Source: SIAF01 sp046152955
Lineage (GTDB): Bacteria; Planctomycetota; Planctomycetia; Planctomycetales; Planctomycetaceae
Direction: 5' to 3'
NCBI GenBank assembly: GCA_046152955.1
Contig: JBJXGA010000167.1
Coordinates: forward strand, 1-24,143
Length of the DNA stretch: 24,143 nucleotides
Positions 1 to 8,683 of this stretch are shown here, piece by piece. Position 1 is the first letter of the stretch. Each line of letters opens with the position of its first letter. The notes below the pieces were generated by a model. That model searched no databases and was not told where the DNA came from. It was given only the letters and a program-made list of their open reading frames with translations. The translations under genes were made by a program, and so were the position numbers.

Positions 1-2
1 GC

Positions 3-458
3 GATCGATTTGCGTCGGCCGACGAGGTGGCCGACCTGTTGCAACAGTGCCTGGCGCATGTGCAGCAGCCCGACCTTGTGCCGCTGCCGGCCGATTGGCA
101 GTTTCCCCAGGCGATCCGATTCTCCGCATTGCGACGGCGGTGGAGAGGGATTGCGGTGGGTGCGGCTTGTCTGTTGACGGCCCTGGCGCTGGTGGCGATC
201 AACCGCGGCCTACCCCCTGCCGGACAGAGGGACGGCGGCTCACAGGGGGCCGCGCGGAATCCGGCTGGTGACCTTGTTGACGAGACGGGGGCCGGGCTGT
301 TGTCAGGATACGACTGGGATGATTGCGTCGGTGAATTGTTGGAGACGCTCGGCCAGGATGTGGGAGACGCGGAACGGGCCTTTGGGGCCAATGAAGATCG
401 TAAGACCGACGAGCCGGGATCAGCTTCCGCTCAGGATGGAAAGGACCAGAGACCATGA
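3..458 (+). CDS. Ser/Thr protein kinase, C-terminal part (5' truncated by window edge)
   Basis: The frame is open from the window edge, so the gene starts upstream. The first residues (DRFASADEVADLLQQCLAHV, then QQPDLVPLPADW) match the end of the kinase domain and the juxtamembrane stretch typical of planctomycete Hanks-type Ser/Thr kinases (from memory of the family). A basic stretch (RRRWRG) precedes one transmembrane helix (about IAVGAACLLTALALVAI). The remaining ~90 residues are Gly/Asp/Glu-rich and would lie outside the cytoplasm. No catalytic residues are visible because they lie upstream. The stop overlaps the next gene by ATGA (455-458), so the two are probably translationally coupled. 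The GTG at 27 is an internal codon, not the start. The family call is fairly secure; the signal it senses is unknown. Confidence 0.8.
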   Translation, partial: DRFASADEVADLLQQCLAHVQQPDLVPLPADWQFPQAIRFSALRRRWRGIAVGAACLLTALALVAINRGLPPAGQRDGGSQGAARNPAGDLVDETGAGLLSGYDWDDCVGELLETLGQDVGDAERAFGANEDRKTDEPGSASAQDGKDQRP

Positions 459-3418
459 CAAGGCGATGCGCGACGCTGTTGGTGGTAATCACTTGGGGGT
501 CGATGGTTGGCGCTCTGTGCGCTCAGGAGACTCCCGGTGAGAGTCCGGCCCCCCCTGGGACGACTCTCGGTGAGCCGCAGGAGACGTCCTCTGCGACCGG
601 TGGTTCCGGTGACGAGGGAGTTCGGGAAGAGGCAGCCGTCAAGATTTTCCACCTGATGAATGCAGTCGCCAGTGACTTGCAGTCGATGCTTGTCGCGCTG
701 TATCCAGACGCCCAGATTGTCGCCGACGCGCGGACCAACTCGCTGGTGGTCCGTGGTACACGCGAACCGCTGGAAGAGATTGCCGCGTTGATCCTGAATT
801 TCGATGAGACGCCTGACGCGCAGGCTCGACCAGCCGACAGTGGTGGATCGAATCCGACGACGGCGAGGCCGCGGCAGCGCGCGTCGGACTCTACGGATCG
901 AGGGCGTCGGGACGAACTGGAGAGTGTGTATCGTCGCCAGGAGCGCCGTGTGGCCGAACTGGCCAAACAACTCCAGCGCGCCCAAGAGGCGCTCGGTTCC
1001 AGCAAGAATCTCGACCCGCCGTCGGACTCTCCGCTGCGGTCGGAGGTGAAGGCGGCGTTCGACGTCCGACAGCAATGGCAGATGGAGGAAATCCGCGAAT
1101 TGCGCCGGCGGATCGACCGCCTGGAACGAATGGTTGAGGGACGCGAACGAAATCGGGAGCGGATCATCGAGGGGCGCGTGGAAGAGTTGCTGCGATCCGG
1201 TTCGAAACGAACCCGGATCCAAAGCGGGGGAGGTGGTTCGACGACGGAACCGGGTGATCCCGCGAGTGTGGGGCATTCCAGTGGTTTTGGCGCCTCCGCG
1301 GACCTCTCTACGGAGCGGCCTACCGGTGGAGTCGATGAAGAACTCCGAAAACGTCTTGCCCAGAAACTCGTGGAAACCGAGGTGGAGCTGGAGTTGGAAC
1401 GGGCCAATTTGATGGCGATTCAGGAGGAATACGAGCAGTTTGATGCCAAGGCGATGATTACCGAGAAGGAAGTCGAGCAGTTGATCGATGCCGATCCCAA
1501 AATTCAGGCGTTGCAGGAACGACTGGGCCTGGAGGAATCCATGGTGAAAACACTTTCGCCAGACTCCCCAAAGTACGACGAGAGGATGAAGCGGGCAGAG
1601 AAAGTGCGTCAAGAGTTGCTCGACCATCGTGACTCGCTCCATTCAATGAAGGCTGAAGTGGCCCAGGAGCAGGAGATCGCGGCTCAGCGCGCCAAGGTTC
1701 GGGGCGCGGAGATGCGCGTCCGGACGCTCGAACGGCTGGTGCAGGCACTCCGGACGCGCCTCCAAAACTTCTTGAGCCCTCCACCGAGCGGCGGCGCCCG
1801 CTCCAGCCGAACTTCGATCGATCCTGCCGCCGAGGTTGAAACCCTCAATGCGCGGATGAACGTTCGGGAGGGAGACAGCCCGCAGTTCCTACGTAGCAGC
1901 CATCGCAACAACGTCAGCGACTTGGAACTTCCACTCACCGCCAATGTCTCGTCCGGGAAGAACATCCTCTGGTCGGCGAAACTGGGGTCGCTGACGCACG
2001 GCAGCCCGGTGGTGGCCAATGGCAAGATCTACATCGGCACCAACAATGGGGCGGGCTACGTCCCACGCCTTCCCGCACAAACGGACCTGAGCTGTCTCGT
2101 TTGCATTGATGCCCAGACCGGACGATTCCTGTGGCAGCATGCCAATGAGAAACTCGCCGCCGGCCGCGCTCAGGACTGGGAACAGATCGGAGTCTGTGCC
2201 ACGCCGTACGTCGAGGGAAAACGGCTCTGGTACGTCAACAACCGAAACGAGGTGTGTTGTCTGGATACGGAAGGATTTCGGGACGGGAAAAACGACGGGC
2301 CGTTCCAAAAGGAACCCAACGCGCATGAGGACGAAGCGGACGTGATCTGGAAGCTCGACCTCATCGGGCGGTTTGGCGCCCTGCCGCACAATGCCGTCAG
2401 TTGTTCGGTCACCGTTCTAGGAGACACGCTGTTCGTCGGCACATCCAATGGCGTCGGCGAATCGCACCGCGGCGCCGACCCTGCGGCGCCGAACTTCGTG
2501 GCGCTGGATAAAAACACCGGCGCCGTGTTGTGGTGGGATCGGATCCCCGGATCAAACATCCTGCATGGCCAATGGTCCTCTCCCGCCGCGGGGCGGTTAG
2601 GGGGAGTGGATCAGGTGATCTTCGCCGGCGGGGATGGCTGGATCTACAGTTTCAGTCCGCAGGGGACCGGCGCGACGGGAGAAGAAGCGGAGCTCCTTTG
2701 GAAGTTTGACTGCAATCCCAAAACGTCAATCTACAAACTCGAAGGAGCGACGCGCTGTCCCATCATCGCCGCGCCGGTGATTTACGACGGGCTGGCGTAC
2801 GTCGGCGTGGGAGACGATCCGGAGCATGGGGAGGGGATCGGGCGGTTGTGGTGCATCGATCCGACGAAGCGCGGCGACGTGAGCCCCACGATCGTCTACA
2901 ACAAGGCCCATCCGCTGGCGCCAATTCCGCATCAGAGGCTTCAGGCCTGCGATCCGCAGCGAGGGGATTTTGAGCGGATGAATCCGAACTCGGCACTGGT
3001 CTGGCAATACGAGGGGAGCGCCCCAGTGCGATTTGATGAAGCGATGCATCGCACGCTCTCCAGCACGGCAATCAGCCGCAACCTGCTGTTCGTTTCTGAT
3101 TTGAGCGGCCTGGTGCATTGCCTGGATGCCAAAACGGGGCGGGCGCATTGGACGCACGATCTCTTGGCCTCTTCGTGGTCGACCCCGCTGATTGCGGGGA
3201 ACCGAGTCTACATCGCCGACCTGGATGGGGACGTCTGCGTGTTTCAACTTTCCAGCCAGAAGAACCTGCTGAGCGAATTCAACGTCGGGGCGCCAGTGTA
3301 CGGAACGCCAACCGTCGGCAACGGCGTGTTGCATCTGGCCACGAGTACGAATCTGTATGCGATCCAGGAAGGGGGAGCGCGCACTCCGGATTCCGACGGC
3401 AGCGTCGGCGGCGAGTGA
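455..3418 (+). CDS. Secreted coiled-coil protein with secretin-N-like domain and PQQ beta-propeller
   Basis: 987 residues. A signal peptide ends near ALCA-QE (residue ~23). Residues ~61-120 (VKIFHLMNAVASDLQSMLVA ... VVRGTREPLEEIAALI) resemble the short secretin N/NolW-like fold: a beta-alpha-beta pattern with the typical ADARTNSLVVRG segment. Residues ~150-440 are charged heptad-rich sequence, predicted coiled coil. From ~500 to the end there are repeated segments such as GSPVVANGKIYIGT, GDTLFVGTSNG, TPLIAGNRVYIADLDGD and YGTPTVGNGVLHLAT, typical PQQ-like (PF13360) propeller blades. It is probably an exported scaffold or binding protein rather than a PQQ enzyme; I see no dehydrogenase signature. 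The start ATG overlaps the kinase stop (ATGA), so the pair forms an operon. The exact function is unknown. Confidence 0.85.
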   Translation: MTRRCATLLVVITWGSMVGALCAQETPGESPAPPGTTLGEPQETSSATGGSGDEGVREEAAVKIFHLMNAVASDLQSMLVALYPDAQIVADARTNSLVVRGTREPLEEIAALILNFDETPDAQARPADSGGSNPTTARPRQRASDSTDRGRRDELESVYRRQERRVAELAKQLQRAQEALGSSKNLDPPSDSPLRSEVKAAFDVRQQWQMEEIRELRRRIDRLERMVEGRERNRERIIEGRVEELLRSGSKRTRIQSGGGGSTTEPGDPASVGHSSGFGASADLSTERPTGGVDEELRKRLAQKLVETEVELELERANLMAIQEEYEQFDAKAMITEKEVEQLIDADPKIQALQERLGLEESMVKTLSPDSPKYDERMKRAEKVRQELLDHRDSLHSMKAEVAQEQEIAAQRAKVRGAEMRVRTLERLVQALRTRLQNFLSPPPSGGARSSRTSIDPAAEVETLNARMNVREGDSPQFLRSSHRNNVSDLELPLTANVSSGKNILWSAKLGSLTHGSPVVANGKIYIGTNNGAGYVPRLPAQTDLSCLVCIDAQTGRFLWQHANEKLAAGRAQDWEQIGVCATPYVEGKRLWYVNNRNEVCCLDTEGFRDGKNDGPFQKEPNAHEDEADVIWKLDLIGRFGALPHNAVSCSVTVLGDTLFVGTSNGVGESHRGADPAAPNFVALDKNTGAVLWWDRIPGSNILHGQWSSPAAGRLGGVDQVIFAGGDGWIYSFSPQGTGATGEEAELLWKFDCNPKTSIYKLEGATRCPIIAAPVIYDGLAYVGVGDDPEHGEGIGRLWCIDPTKRGDVSPTIVYNKAHPLAPIPHQRLQACDPQRGDFERMNPNSALVWQYEGSAPVRFDEAMHRTLSSTAISRNLLFVSDLSGLVHCLDAKTGRAHWTHDLLASSWSTPLIAGNRVYIADLDGDVCVFQLSSQKNLLSEFNVGAPVYGTPTVGNGVLHLATSTNLYAIQEGGARTPDSDGSVGGE

Positions 3419-3432
3419 GCTGCGCCGGGAGT

Positions 3433-3448
3433 GCCAGCCTAGACTGGC
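3433..3448. terminator. Possible bidirectional terminator between convergent genes
   Basis: GCCAG (3433-3437) and CTGGC (3444-3448) can pair around a 6-nt loop, in the 29-nt gap between the PQQ gene (+) and the RNase D gene (-). The stem is short and has no T-run, so this is a weak call based mainly on position. Confidence 0.22.
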
Positions 3449-4629
3449 TATCCGTCGCGCCGTTCAAAGACCAGCGGGTGTTCCGACTGCGGTTCCGCGA
3501 CGCGCAGGGAGATTTTTCCCGCCAGCACGTCGGTGAGCAATTCGCCACACACCTCGGCGCGCCACCCCTGGAGCAACCGGGGAGGATCCCCCTGCCGATC
3601 GCCAAAAACGGTCCAGCGGACCAGATGCTTAAGGTCGTTCTGCGTTCCCACGAGCCCCTGCGCCACTTCGAGTTGCGCACAGCGATTGGCCAGGGCGATG
3701 CTCAGGAGCTGGGCCAGGATGTGTTCGTCCTGGTCTTTCTCATTGCGGCGGACCGGAGGAAGTTGCCCTGACGGGAGCGCCGCCGCCCGGCGGACGGCCT
3801 CCAGCATGGTGCCGGCATTCCGCCGATAGTCGGAGCGATTCATGTCGCGCGTTGCCAGCAAATCGTCAGTGCTGTCGGGCTGTCGATGCGCCAGTTCGAT
3901 GATCAAGTCATCCCGGAGGATTTTGCGCGCCGGCCTATCGCGCGCGGCGGCCTCCGCCTCGCGCCAGGCGTGGAGCTCGCGAGCAATCGCCAACTCGCGC
4001 GACGAGAGGGACAGAATTCCAGGGAGTTTGCGCCAGTTCTCGCGGAACGGCTCCTGCTCAATCTCCTCCACGTGCCGGCGACATTCCGCCTCCGCCCACT
4101 CGAACCGCCCGCGCGCGGAGAGCGTTTCACGCTGTCGTTCCCAGATTTGCAGCAGGTGTTCCACGTCTTCAATCGCATAGGCGATCTGCCGATCCGTGAG
4201 CGGGCGACGCTTCCAGTCGGTCCGCGTCTCCTTCCCATGCGTGCGAATCCCCAGCACGCGCGAGACGAGCGCGGAATAGCTCAATGGATAGCCGCGACAC
4301 TCCAACCCCTCGGCGATCTGCACGTCGAACACGCGACCGGGGCGGACCCCGGCGTAACGCAGACAATAACGGACCTCCTCGCGGCTGCCATGCACGACGA
4401 CCTGAATCGCGGGGTCGGCCATGAGCGTCCACCAACTGGTGAGATCGCGAACCTCAAACGGGTCCACCGCGATCGCCCGTTCCGGCGTGGCGAATTGCAG
4501 CAGGCACAGTTCCGGACGATAGGTGAATTCTGAGAGGAACTCGGTGTCAAACGCCACGACCTGACACTGCCGGACATGCTGGCAGAATTCCTCGAATTTG
4601 GTTTGATCGGTGATGAGCCGGTGGGGCAT
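3448..4629 (-). CDS. rnd: Ribonuclease D (DEDDy 3'-5' exoribonuclease with HRDC domain)
   Basis: 393 residues, close to E. coli RNase D in size. It trims the 3' ends of tRNA precursors and other small RNAs in the cytoplasm. Motif I is FDTEF (Asp28, Glu30) and motif III is YAIED (Tyr151, Asp155), both as expected for DEDDy exonucleases. In motif II the sequence is HGSREEV (80-86), so Glu85 stands where E. coli RNase D has Asp (HAGSED). RTDWKRRPLTDRQ before motif III is typical of the family. Residues ~190-290 (ELAIARELHAWREAEAAARD ... RSDYRRNAG) look like an HRDC RNA-binding domain. It is convergent with the PQQ gene and divergent from the PLP enzyme gene. The start ATG at 4629 has no obvious Shine-Dalgarno. 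Confidence 0.88.
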   Translation of the reverse strand: MPHRLITDQTKFEEFCQHVRQCQVVAFDTEFLSEFTYRPELCLLQFATPERAIAVDPFEVRDLTSWWTLMADPAIQVVVHGSREEVRYCLRYAGVRPGRVFDVQIAEGLECRGYPLSYSALVSRVLGIRTHGKETRTDWKRRPLTDRQIAYAIEDVEHLLQIWERQRETLSARGRFEWAEAECRRHVEEIEQEPFRENWRKLPGILSLSSRELAIARELHAWREAEAAARDRPARKILRDDLIIELAHRQPDSTDDLLATRDMNRSDYRRNAGTMLEAVRRAAALPSGQLPPVRRNEKDQDEHILAQLLSIALANRCAQLEVAQGLVGTQNDLKHLVRWTVFGDRQGDPPRLLQGWRAEVCGELLTDVLAGKISLRVAEPQSEHPLVFERRDG

Positions 4630-4851
4630 TTTGGATTTCTGGGGAAGCGTGACGATGGATGATAGACATCCTGGCGAATTGCCGGGCGTGGTGCAAGCAC
4701 ACCGGCAGCCGGGCCATCGGGGCAGGGGGGGGTAGCGTCGGCCGCGGGAACATTTCCCTCGATCGGGGCGAGCAACTCTGGATCGAAATCGTTATTCTGA
4801 AGCGTTGGTTCTCGATCGCTTCCTTCAACATTCGCCCGCCGAGACTTCACC

Positions 4852-6033
4852 GTGGACATCCAGGCTTCCGATGAGACAATTTGCGCCCGTGGCGGCTGGT
4901 ATCACGAATTTGCCACCCGTCCCAGCGCCCCGGCCCTGTTTCAGACGACCGCCTTTGACATGCACGGTCTCGAACAACTCGAGGCGGTCGCCAGCGGACG
5001 CGAGGCGGGTTACATCTACACCCGCGACGGCAACCCCAACCACGATGCGTTCGCCGCCGACGTGGCGCGGCTCGAAGGGGCCGAGGCGGGGGTGGTGGCC
5101 GCGTCCGGAATGGGAGCGATGACGGCGGTCCTCCTGGCGCACGTCAAGACGGGGGACCACGTCGTCGCCGCACGGGTGCTTTACGGGCGAACCGCGCAAC
5201 TGCTCAACCACATGCAGACCTCGTTTGGAGTGGATGTCACGTATGTGGATGCCAATGATCCTGAGCAATTTCGGCAGGCGCTCCGACCGAGCACGCGGCT
5301 GGCGATCGTCGAGAGCATTTCCAACCCCCTGATGGAGGTCGCCGACCTGCCGGCGATCGTGCGGGGGGTCGGCGAGGTGCCACTCCTGGTTGACAATACG
5401 TTCGCGACCCCCTGTCTGCTGCGCCCGCTGGCGCACGGGGCGACGCTGGTATTTCACAGCGCCTCGAAGTACCTCAACGGACATGGGGATGTGATGCTGG
5501 GAGTGGTCGCCGGGCGGGCAAGCCACGTGCGGCGCGTGCGCGGCTTGGCGGCGTTGTACGGGGTGAACAGCAATCCGTTTGAGTGCTGGCTGGCGTCGCG
5601 CGGGTTGCGAACGCTCCCGCTGCGAATCGAGCGCGCCTCGCGGACGGCGCTGGAACTCGCGCGATTGCTCCGGGAGCAGCCGGCCGTGGAGCGCGTGTAT
5701 TATCCGGGGCTGGAGGACCATCCCAGTCACGCCATCGCCCGCGAACTGCTGAAAGGGGGGTTTGGCGGGATGCTGGCGTTCGACCTGCGCGGGGGGCAGC
5801 CGGCCGTGGCGGCGTTGTTCCGGTCTCTGAGCGAGGCGATCCCCTTTTCCCCCACCCTCGCCGACGCCCGCAGCACGCTCTCCTATCCTGCCGGAACTTC
5901 GCACAAATTTATGACCCCCCAGGAGCGACAGGCCTACGGCATCGGCGACGGCCTGGTGCGGCTGTCGGTCGGTCTAGAAGCGGGTGCCGACCTGGAACGC
6001 GAGCTGTCGCTGGCGCTGGCAGGGCTCAATTAG
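4852..6033 (+). CDS. Cys/Met metabolism PLP-dependent enzyme (trans-sulfuration family)
   Basis: 393 residues, the usual length for the cystathionine gamma-synthase / methionine gamma-lyase / O-acyl-homoserine sulfhydrylase family. Signature segments are YTRDGNPNHDAF near residue 60, ASGMGAM (the PLP phosphate-binding region), VDNTFATP, and FHSASKYLNGHGD with the Schiff-base lysine at about residue 206. SYPAGTSHKFMT near the C-terminus is the usual substrate-carboxylate loop. The fold and cofactor are clear; which sulfur-amino-acid reaction it performs cannot be decided by eye, and no met or cys genes are adjacent. The start is a GTG: upstream in this frame I see no better ATG, and alternative starts would cut conserved sequence. 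It is divergent from rnd over a 222-bp spacer. Confidence 0.87.
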   Translation: MDIQASDETICARGGWYHEFATRPSAPALFQTTAFDMHGLEQLEAVASGREAGYIYTRDGNPNHDAFAADVARLEGAEAGVVAASGMGAMTAVLLAHVKTGDHVVAARVLYGRTAQLLNHMQTSFGVDVTYVDANDPEQFRQALRPSTRLAIVESISNPLMEVADLPAIVRGVGEVPLLVDNTFATPCLLRPLAHGATLVFHSASKYLNGHGDVMLGVVAGRASHVRRVRGLAALYGVNSNPFECWLASRGLRTLPLRIERASRTALELARLLREQPAVERVYYPGLEDHPSHAIARELLKGGFGGMLAFDLRGGQPAVAALFRSLSEAIPFSPTLADARSTLSYPAGTSHKFMTPQERQAYGIGDGLVRLSVGLEAGADLERELSLALAGLN

Positions 6034-6400
6034 CGCCACTGCGCAGGTAGACCGACCCCAGCGGGGGTGGCAGCCATTAATCGGGGGTTGAGCGTAGCGA
6101 TACCCGTGGATGGGATTTCGTGTCGAGTTCCTTCCCCCTTGTTCCTGTTCAATTCTTCCGCAACCAAGGTTTGACAAAGGACTAGGCCGCGCTGTGCCCT
6201 CCGCGTGCTCATGTTCAGTCCATTCAGTTCATGGATTTGATGGCCGGTGATGGTCGCGCCAAGGGCAATTGAGCCGCATCCCAGACGAAAAACGCCCATT
6301 ATTCCAACACCGATGACTGGCCCGCATCGCGGTCGCTGGAACTGTGTTTTGGCTACTCCCGTAAGAATGCCTGATCACCATCACCCAGGTTTCTCGGTCG
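6034..6400. other. Gene-free spacer between convergent genes
   Basis: 367 bp between the ends of the PLP-enzyme gene (+) and rlmB (-). No frame shows coding character and no promoter is required here. The segment at about 6050-6120 (ggtggcagccattaatcggg, then gttgagcgtagcgatacccg) reminds me of an intergenic sequence repeated in planctomycete genomes, but there is no second copy in this window, so that rests on memory only. The rest looks like unconstrained or decayed DNA. Confidence 0.5.
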
Positions 6401-7324
6401 TCAGTCAGACGGCAAGGAGCGCTGTCCCGCCGCGGCACTAAGCTCCCTCTCGCCGCGCTGGCGGTTGGCTTCGAAAAAGAACACGGCGGCGGCGGCGGCG
6501 GCGTTGAGAGATTCCACCGAGCGGTGAAGCGGGATCCGTGCCAATTGGTCGCAGCGGGAGAGCAGCAGCGGGCTGATTCCATCCCCTTCGTTGCCGATGA
6601 CGATGGCGGTGGCTTTGCGGAAGTTGCATTCGGTCAGGGGAACCGCGGCTCCCCCCGCAGCCCCGATGACCCGCACCCCGCGTTGCCGCAGCGTTTCCGC
6701 CAGGTGCGGCAGGTCGTTCGTCTGTCCGATCGCCAGGTGATTGACGACTCCAGCGGAACTCCGCGCCACCAGACTGGTGACCGGCACCTGCCGATGGTGG
6801 CCAATGAACACTCCGGAGACGCCGAAGGCGCCGGCCGAGCGGAGCATGGCGCCGAAATTGTACGGATCCTGAATCGCGTCCAGGATTAGGTACAGTGGCG
6901 GAGCGGACGGCAGTTCCTCCGCTACGAGTGCTTCCTGGGGAAGTGTCGCCGGGCTCTCGCCATCCTGGCCAGCCGCTGCGCGCAGTTCGCCCGGCCCCTT
7001 CAGCGTCGCTTCCAGGATGGACTCGACCGGCTGGTAGGGATACGGCCCCATTTTCGCCAGAAACCCCTGATGTTCGGCGGTATGGCTCAATCGCTGCAGC
7101 CGATCGCGATCCCAGACCTGACATTCGATCCCGCAGGCCTGGGCCTGCTGCATCGCCGGTTCCAGCAGGTCGGGAGGCAAATCGGCCGCGAGGAACAGTT
7201 CGAGAATCGGCCAGCGATCTGCGGCCAGAGTCTCACGCACCAGATTGCGTCCCCACAACCAGCACCGCTGGTGGTTGTCGAGGAGTTTTTGTTTCCCCTT
7301 GCCGCGACTTGATCGTTCCACCAT
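6401..7324 (-). CDS. rlmB: 23S rRNA (guanosine-2'-O-)-methyltransferase RlmB-type (SpoU/TrmH family)
   Basis: 307 residues. A SpoU-family enzyme that uses S-adenosylmethionine to methylate a ribose 2'-OH; in E. coli RlmB the target is G2251 of 23S rRNA. The N-terminal ~90 residues (LWGRNLVRETLAADRWPILE ... RLQRLSHTAEHQGFLA) match the substrate-binding domain. The knotted SPOUT domain has motif 1 DPYNFGAMLRSA, motif 2 IVIGNEGDGIS and motif 3 IPLHRSVESLNAAAAAAVFF. The ATG at 7324 has a good Shine-Dalgarno (AGGAG, about 7 nt upstream). The Ala run in motif 3 is encoded by a (GGC)6-type repeat near 6484-6503. The gene lies 112 bp downstream of the pseudouridine synthase on the same strand, so both may be one rRNA-modification unit. 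Exact target specificity within TrmH/RlmB is inferred. Confidence 0.88.
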   Translation of the reverse strand: MVERSSRGKGKQKLLDNHQRCWLWGRNLVRETLAADRWPILELFLAADLPPDLLEPAMQQAQACGIECQVWDRDRLQRLSHTAEHQGFLAKMGPYPYQPVESILEATLKGPGELRAAAGQDGESPATLPQEALVAEELPSAPPLYLILDAIQDPYNFGAMLRSAGAFGVSGVFIGHHRQVPVTSLVARSSAGVVNHLAIGQTNDLPHLAETLRQRGVRVIGAAGGAAVPLTECNFRKATAIVIGNEGDGISPLLLSRCDQLARIPLHRSVESLNAAAAAAVFFFEANRQRGERELSAAAGQRSLPSD

Positions 7325-7436
7325 GACTCACTCCTGGGATTCAATTCTGGATCCGACGCTGACGCCGGGAACTTTCCGCGGCGGGCGGCGCTCGTCCGAC
7401 TCAGGACTGCGGGCCTGGTCCCCGGCCAAACTCGGC

Positions 7437-8516
7437 TCAGCCTTCCCGAGTCGCCGGCTTCGACGTCTCGCGACCTTTTCTTGCCGGGCGACGCGACCTG
7501 AGCCGTTCGACAAGCAGCGACAGATCGGCGGGAAGGGGCATCGCGAACTTGAGCCATTCCCTGGTGATCGGGTGCTCGAATCCCAACTCGGCGGCGTGGA
7601 GCGCCACGCGCGGCGCCCCGCTCTCGTCAACGATCGGTTTACCGGGATACGGACCGCGATACACTTTGTCTCCGCACAACGGATGTCCCAGTTCCGAGAG
7701 ATGAATGCGAATTTGGTGCGTCCTGCCGGTCTCCAGCCGACACTCCACCACCGTGTAACCCGCGAGTCGCTCCACCGGCTTGACGTGGGTGACAGCCCGC
7801 TTGCCCAATTTCGAATTGGTGGTGCTGCCGCGCCTTCCGTCCCCCCGATCAGGCACCAGACTCGATTCGATCGACTGCTCGGCGACCGAGCCCAGGGCCA
7901 CCGCCAGATAGACGCGATGCAATGTGTGGCTGCGGAACTGCTCTCCCAGGAGCCGCTCGGCATCGACAGAGCGCGCGAAGACCATCAGCCCGCTGGTCTC
8001 GCGATCGATGCGATGGACCGCGCGCAATCGCCGGAGAGTCCCTTTGGCGGGGGGGGCGTGTGTCGGAGATTTCCCCTTCTTCCCGCGCAGCGGCCTGCCG
8101 CGAGTGGCCAAGGCCCCCTCGCGCTGGACAATGATTCGGGGCAGGATTTCGTCGAGCGTCGGCTGCAATTGCCTGCGGCGTTTGGGCCAATTTCGCTCTT
8201 CCGGATGGCGGAGCGTCGTCATCCCGGCGGGCTTTTCCACGATCACCAGATGCGCGTCGAGATATCGAATCCGAACGTCCTGTTCCTGGGGTGGTGGAGC
8301 CGCGGAATGCGGGAGGAGCTTGACCACTTCCTCCAGTTTCAATCGCCGCCCGTCGTCGAGGCACAGGTTGCCGCTGACCGTCACCTGCCGACTCTTGAGC
8401 AGTCGCTTGATGTCCGACCACGATTTGCCGGGAAGCCATTTCCGCAGCGCCGTTCCGATGGTCTGGTTTTGCAAATCCGGAGAAACGCGAAAGGTCTGGG
8501 GCGCTGGCGGGGGCAT
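7437..8516 (-). CDS. RluA-family pseudouridine synthase
   Basis: 359 residues. It isomerises uridine to pseudouridine in rRNA or tRNA. Residues ~15-70 form an S4 RNA-binding domain (TIGTALRKWLPGKSWSDIKR, then LLKSRQVTVSGN). The catalytic domain starts at ~80 (IRYLDAHLVIVEKPAGMTTL), and the catalytic motif is HRIDRETSGLMVFA with Asp171. RTHQIRIHLSELGHPLCGDK is the conserved RluA C-terminal motif. Between ~105 and 160 there is a basic insert (RNWPKRRRQLQPTLDEILPR, then GRPLRGKKGKSP) that is longer than in E. coli RluA. Same strand as rlmB, so co-transcription is possible. Which of RluA, RluC or RluD it matches cannot be fixed by eye. Confidence 0.88.
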   Translation of the reverse strand: MPPPAPQTFRVSPDLQNQTIGTALRKWLPGKSWSDIKRLLKSRQVTVSGNLCLDDGRRLKLEEVVKLLPHSAAPPPQEQDVRIRYLDAHLVIVEKPAGMTTLRHPEERNWPKRRRQLQPTLDEILPRIIVQREGALATRGRPLRGKKGKSPTHAPPAKGTLRRLRAVHRIDRETSGLMVFARSVDAERLLGEQFRSHTLHRVYLAVALGSVAEQSIESSLVPDRGDGRRGSTTNSKLGKRAVTHVKPVERLAGYTVVECRLETGRTHQIRIHLSELGHPLCGDKVYRGPYPGKPIVDESGAPRVALHAAELGFEHPITREWLKFAMPLPADLSLLVERLRSRRPARKGRETSKPATREG

Positions 8517-8545
8517 GCTTCATTCGTAGCAGAATGCCGGGAAAG

Positions 8546-8551
8546 AGTGTA
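8546..8551 (-). promoter_or_regulatory. Possible -10 box for the pseudouridine synthase gene
   Basis: On the minus strand this reads TACACT, about 30 nt before the ATG at 8516. No convincing -35 is visible. The same hexamer occurs in front of the UPF0175 gene. Weak call. Confidence 0.25.
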
Positions 8552-8614
8552 GTGCTGGGCTGACCTGCGCAGGGGGGGGTCGAGGTAGTGATCACTTTGC
8601 TGCAACACTTCGGC

Positions 8615-8620
8615 TATAAT
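8615..8620 (+). promoter_or_regulatory. Perfect TATAAT -10 box
   Basis: An exact TATAAT in high-GC DNA, preceded by GGC, 64 nt upstream of the ATG at 8684. No good -35 at 16-18 nt spacing. Its position inside the longest possible reading frame (from 8588) argues that translation really starts at 8684. Confidence 0.5.
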
Positions 8621-8683
8621 CCCAACGTCTGGTCCCGGCCCTTCGGCCGCATCGCAGAATTCCCGACCCCGCGCCCACCCCTC

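Noticed and set aside
431..1642. 403-residue minus-strand reading frame
   Set aside because: Antisense to the PQQ-protein gene; composition is a mirror of GC-rich codons and it has no recognisable domain.
4825..5904. 359-residue minus-strand reading frame
   Set aside because: Antisense shadow of the PLP-dependent enzyme, whose family motifs are unambiguous.
6481..6503. (GGC)6 microsatellite as a phase-variation tract
   Set aside because: It is a triplet repeat encoding the conserved Ala run of RlmB motif 3, so length changes would keep the frame.
8588..8683. Upstream extension of the conserved protein gene
   Set aside because: A perfect TATAAT lies inside it and the residues are not family-like; ATG 8684 gives the N-terminus I recall from relatives.
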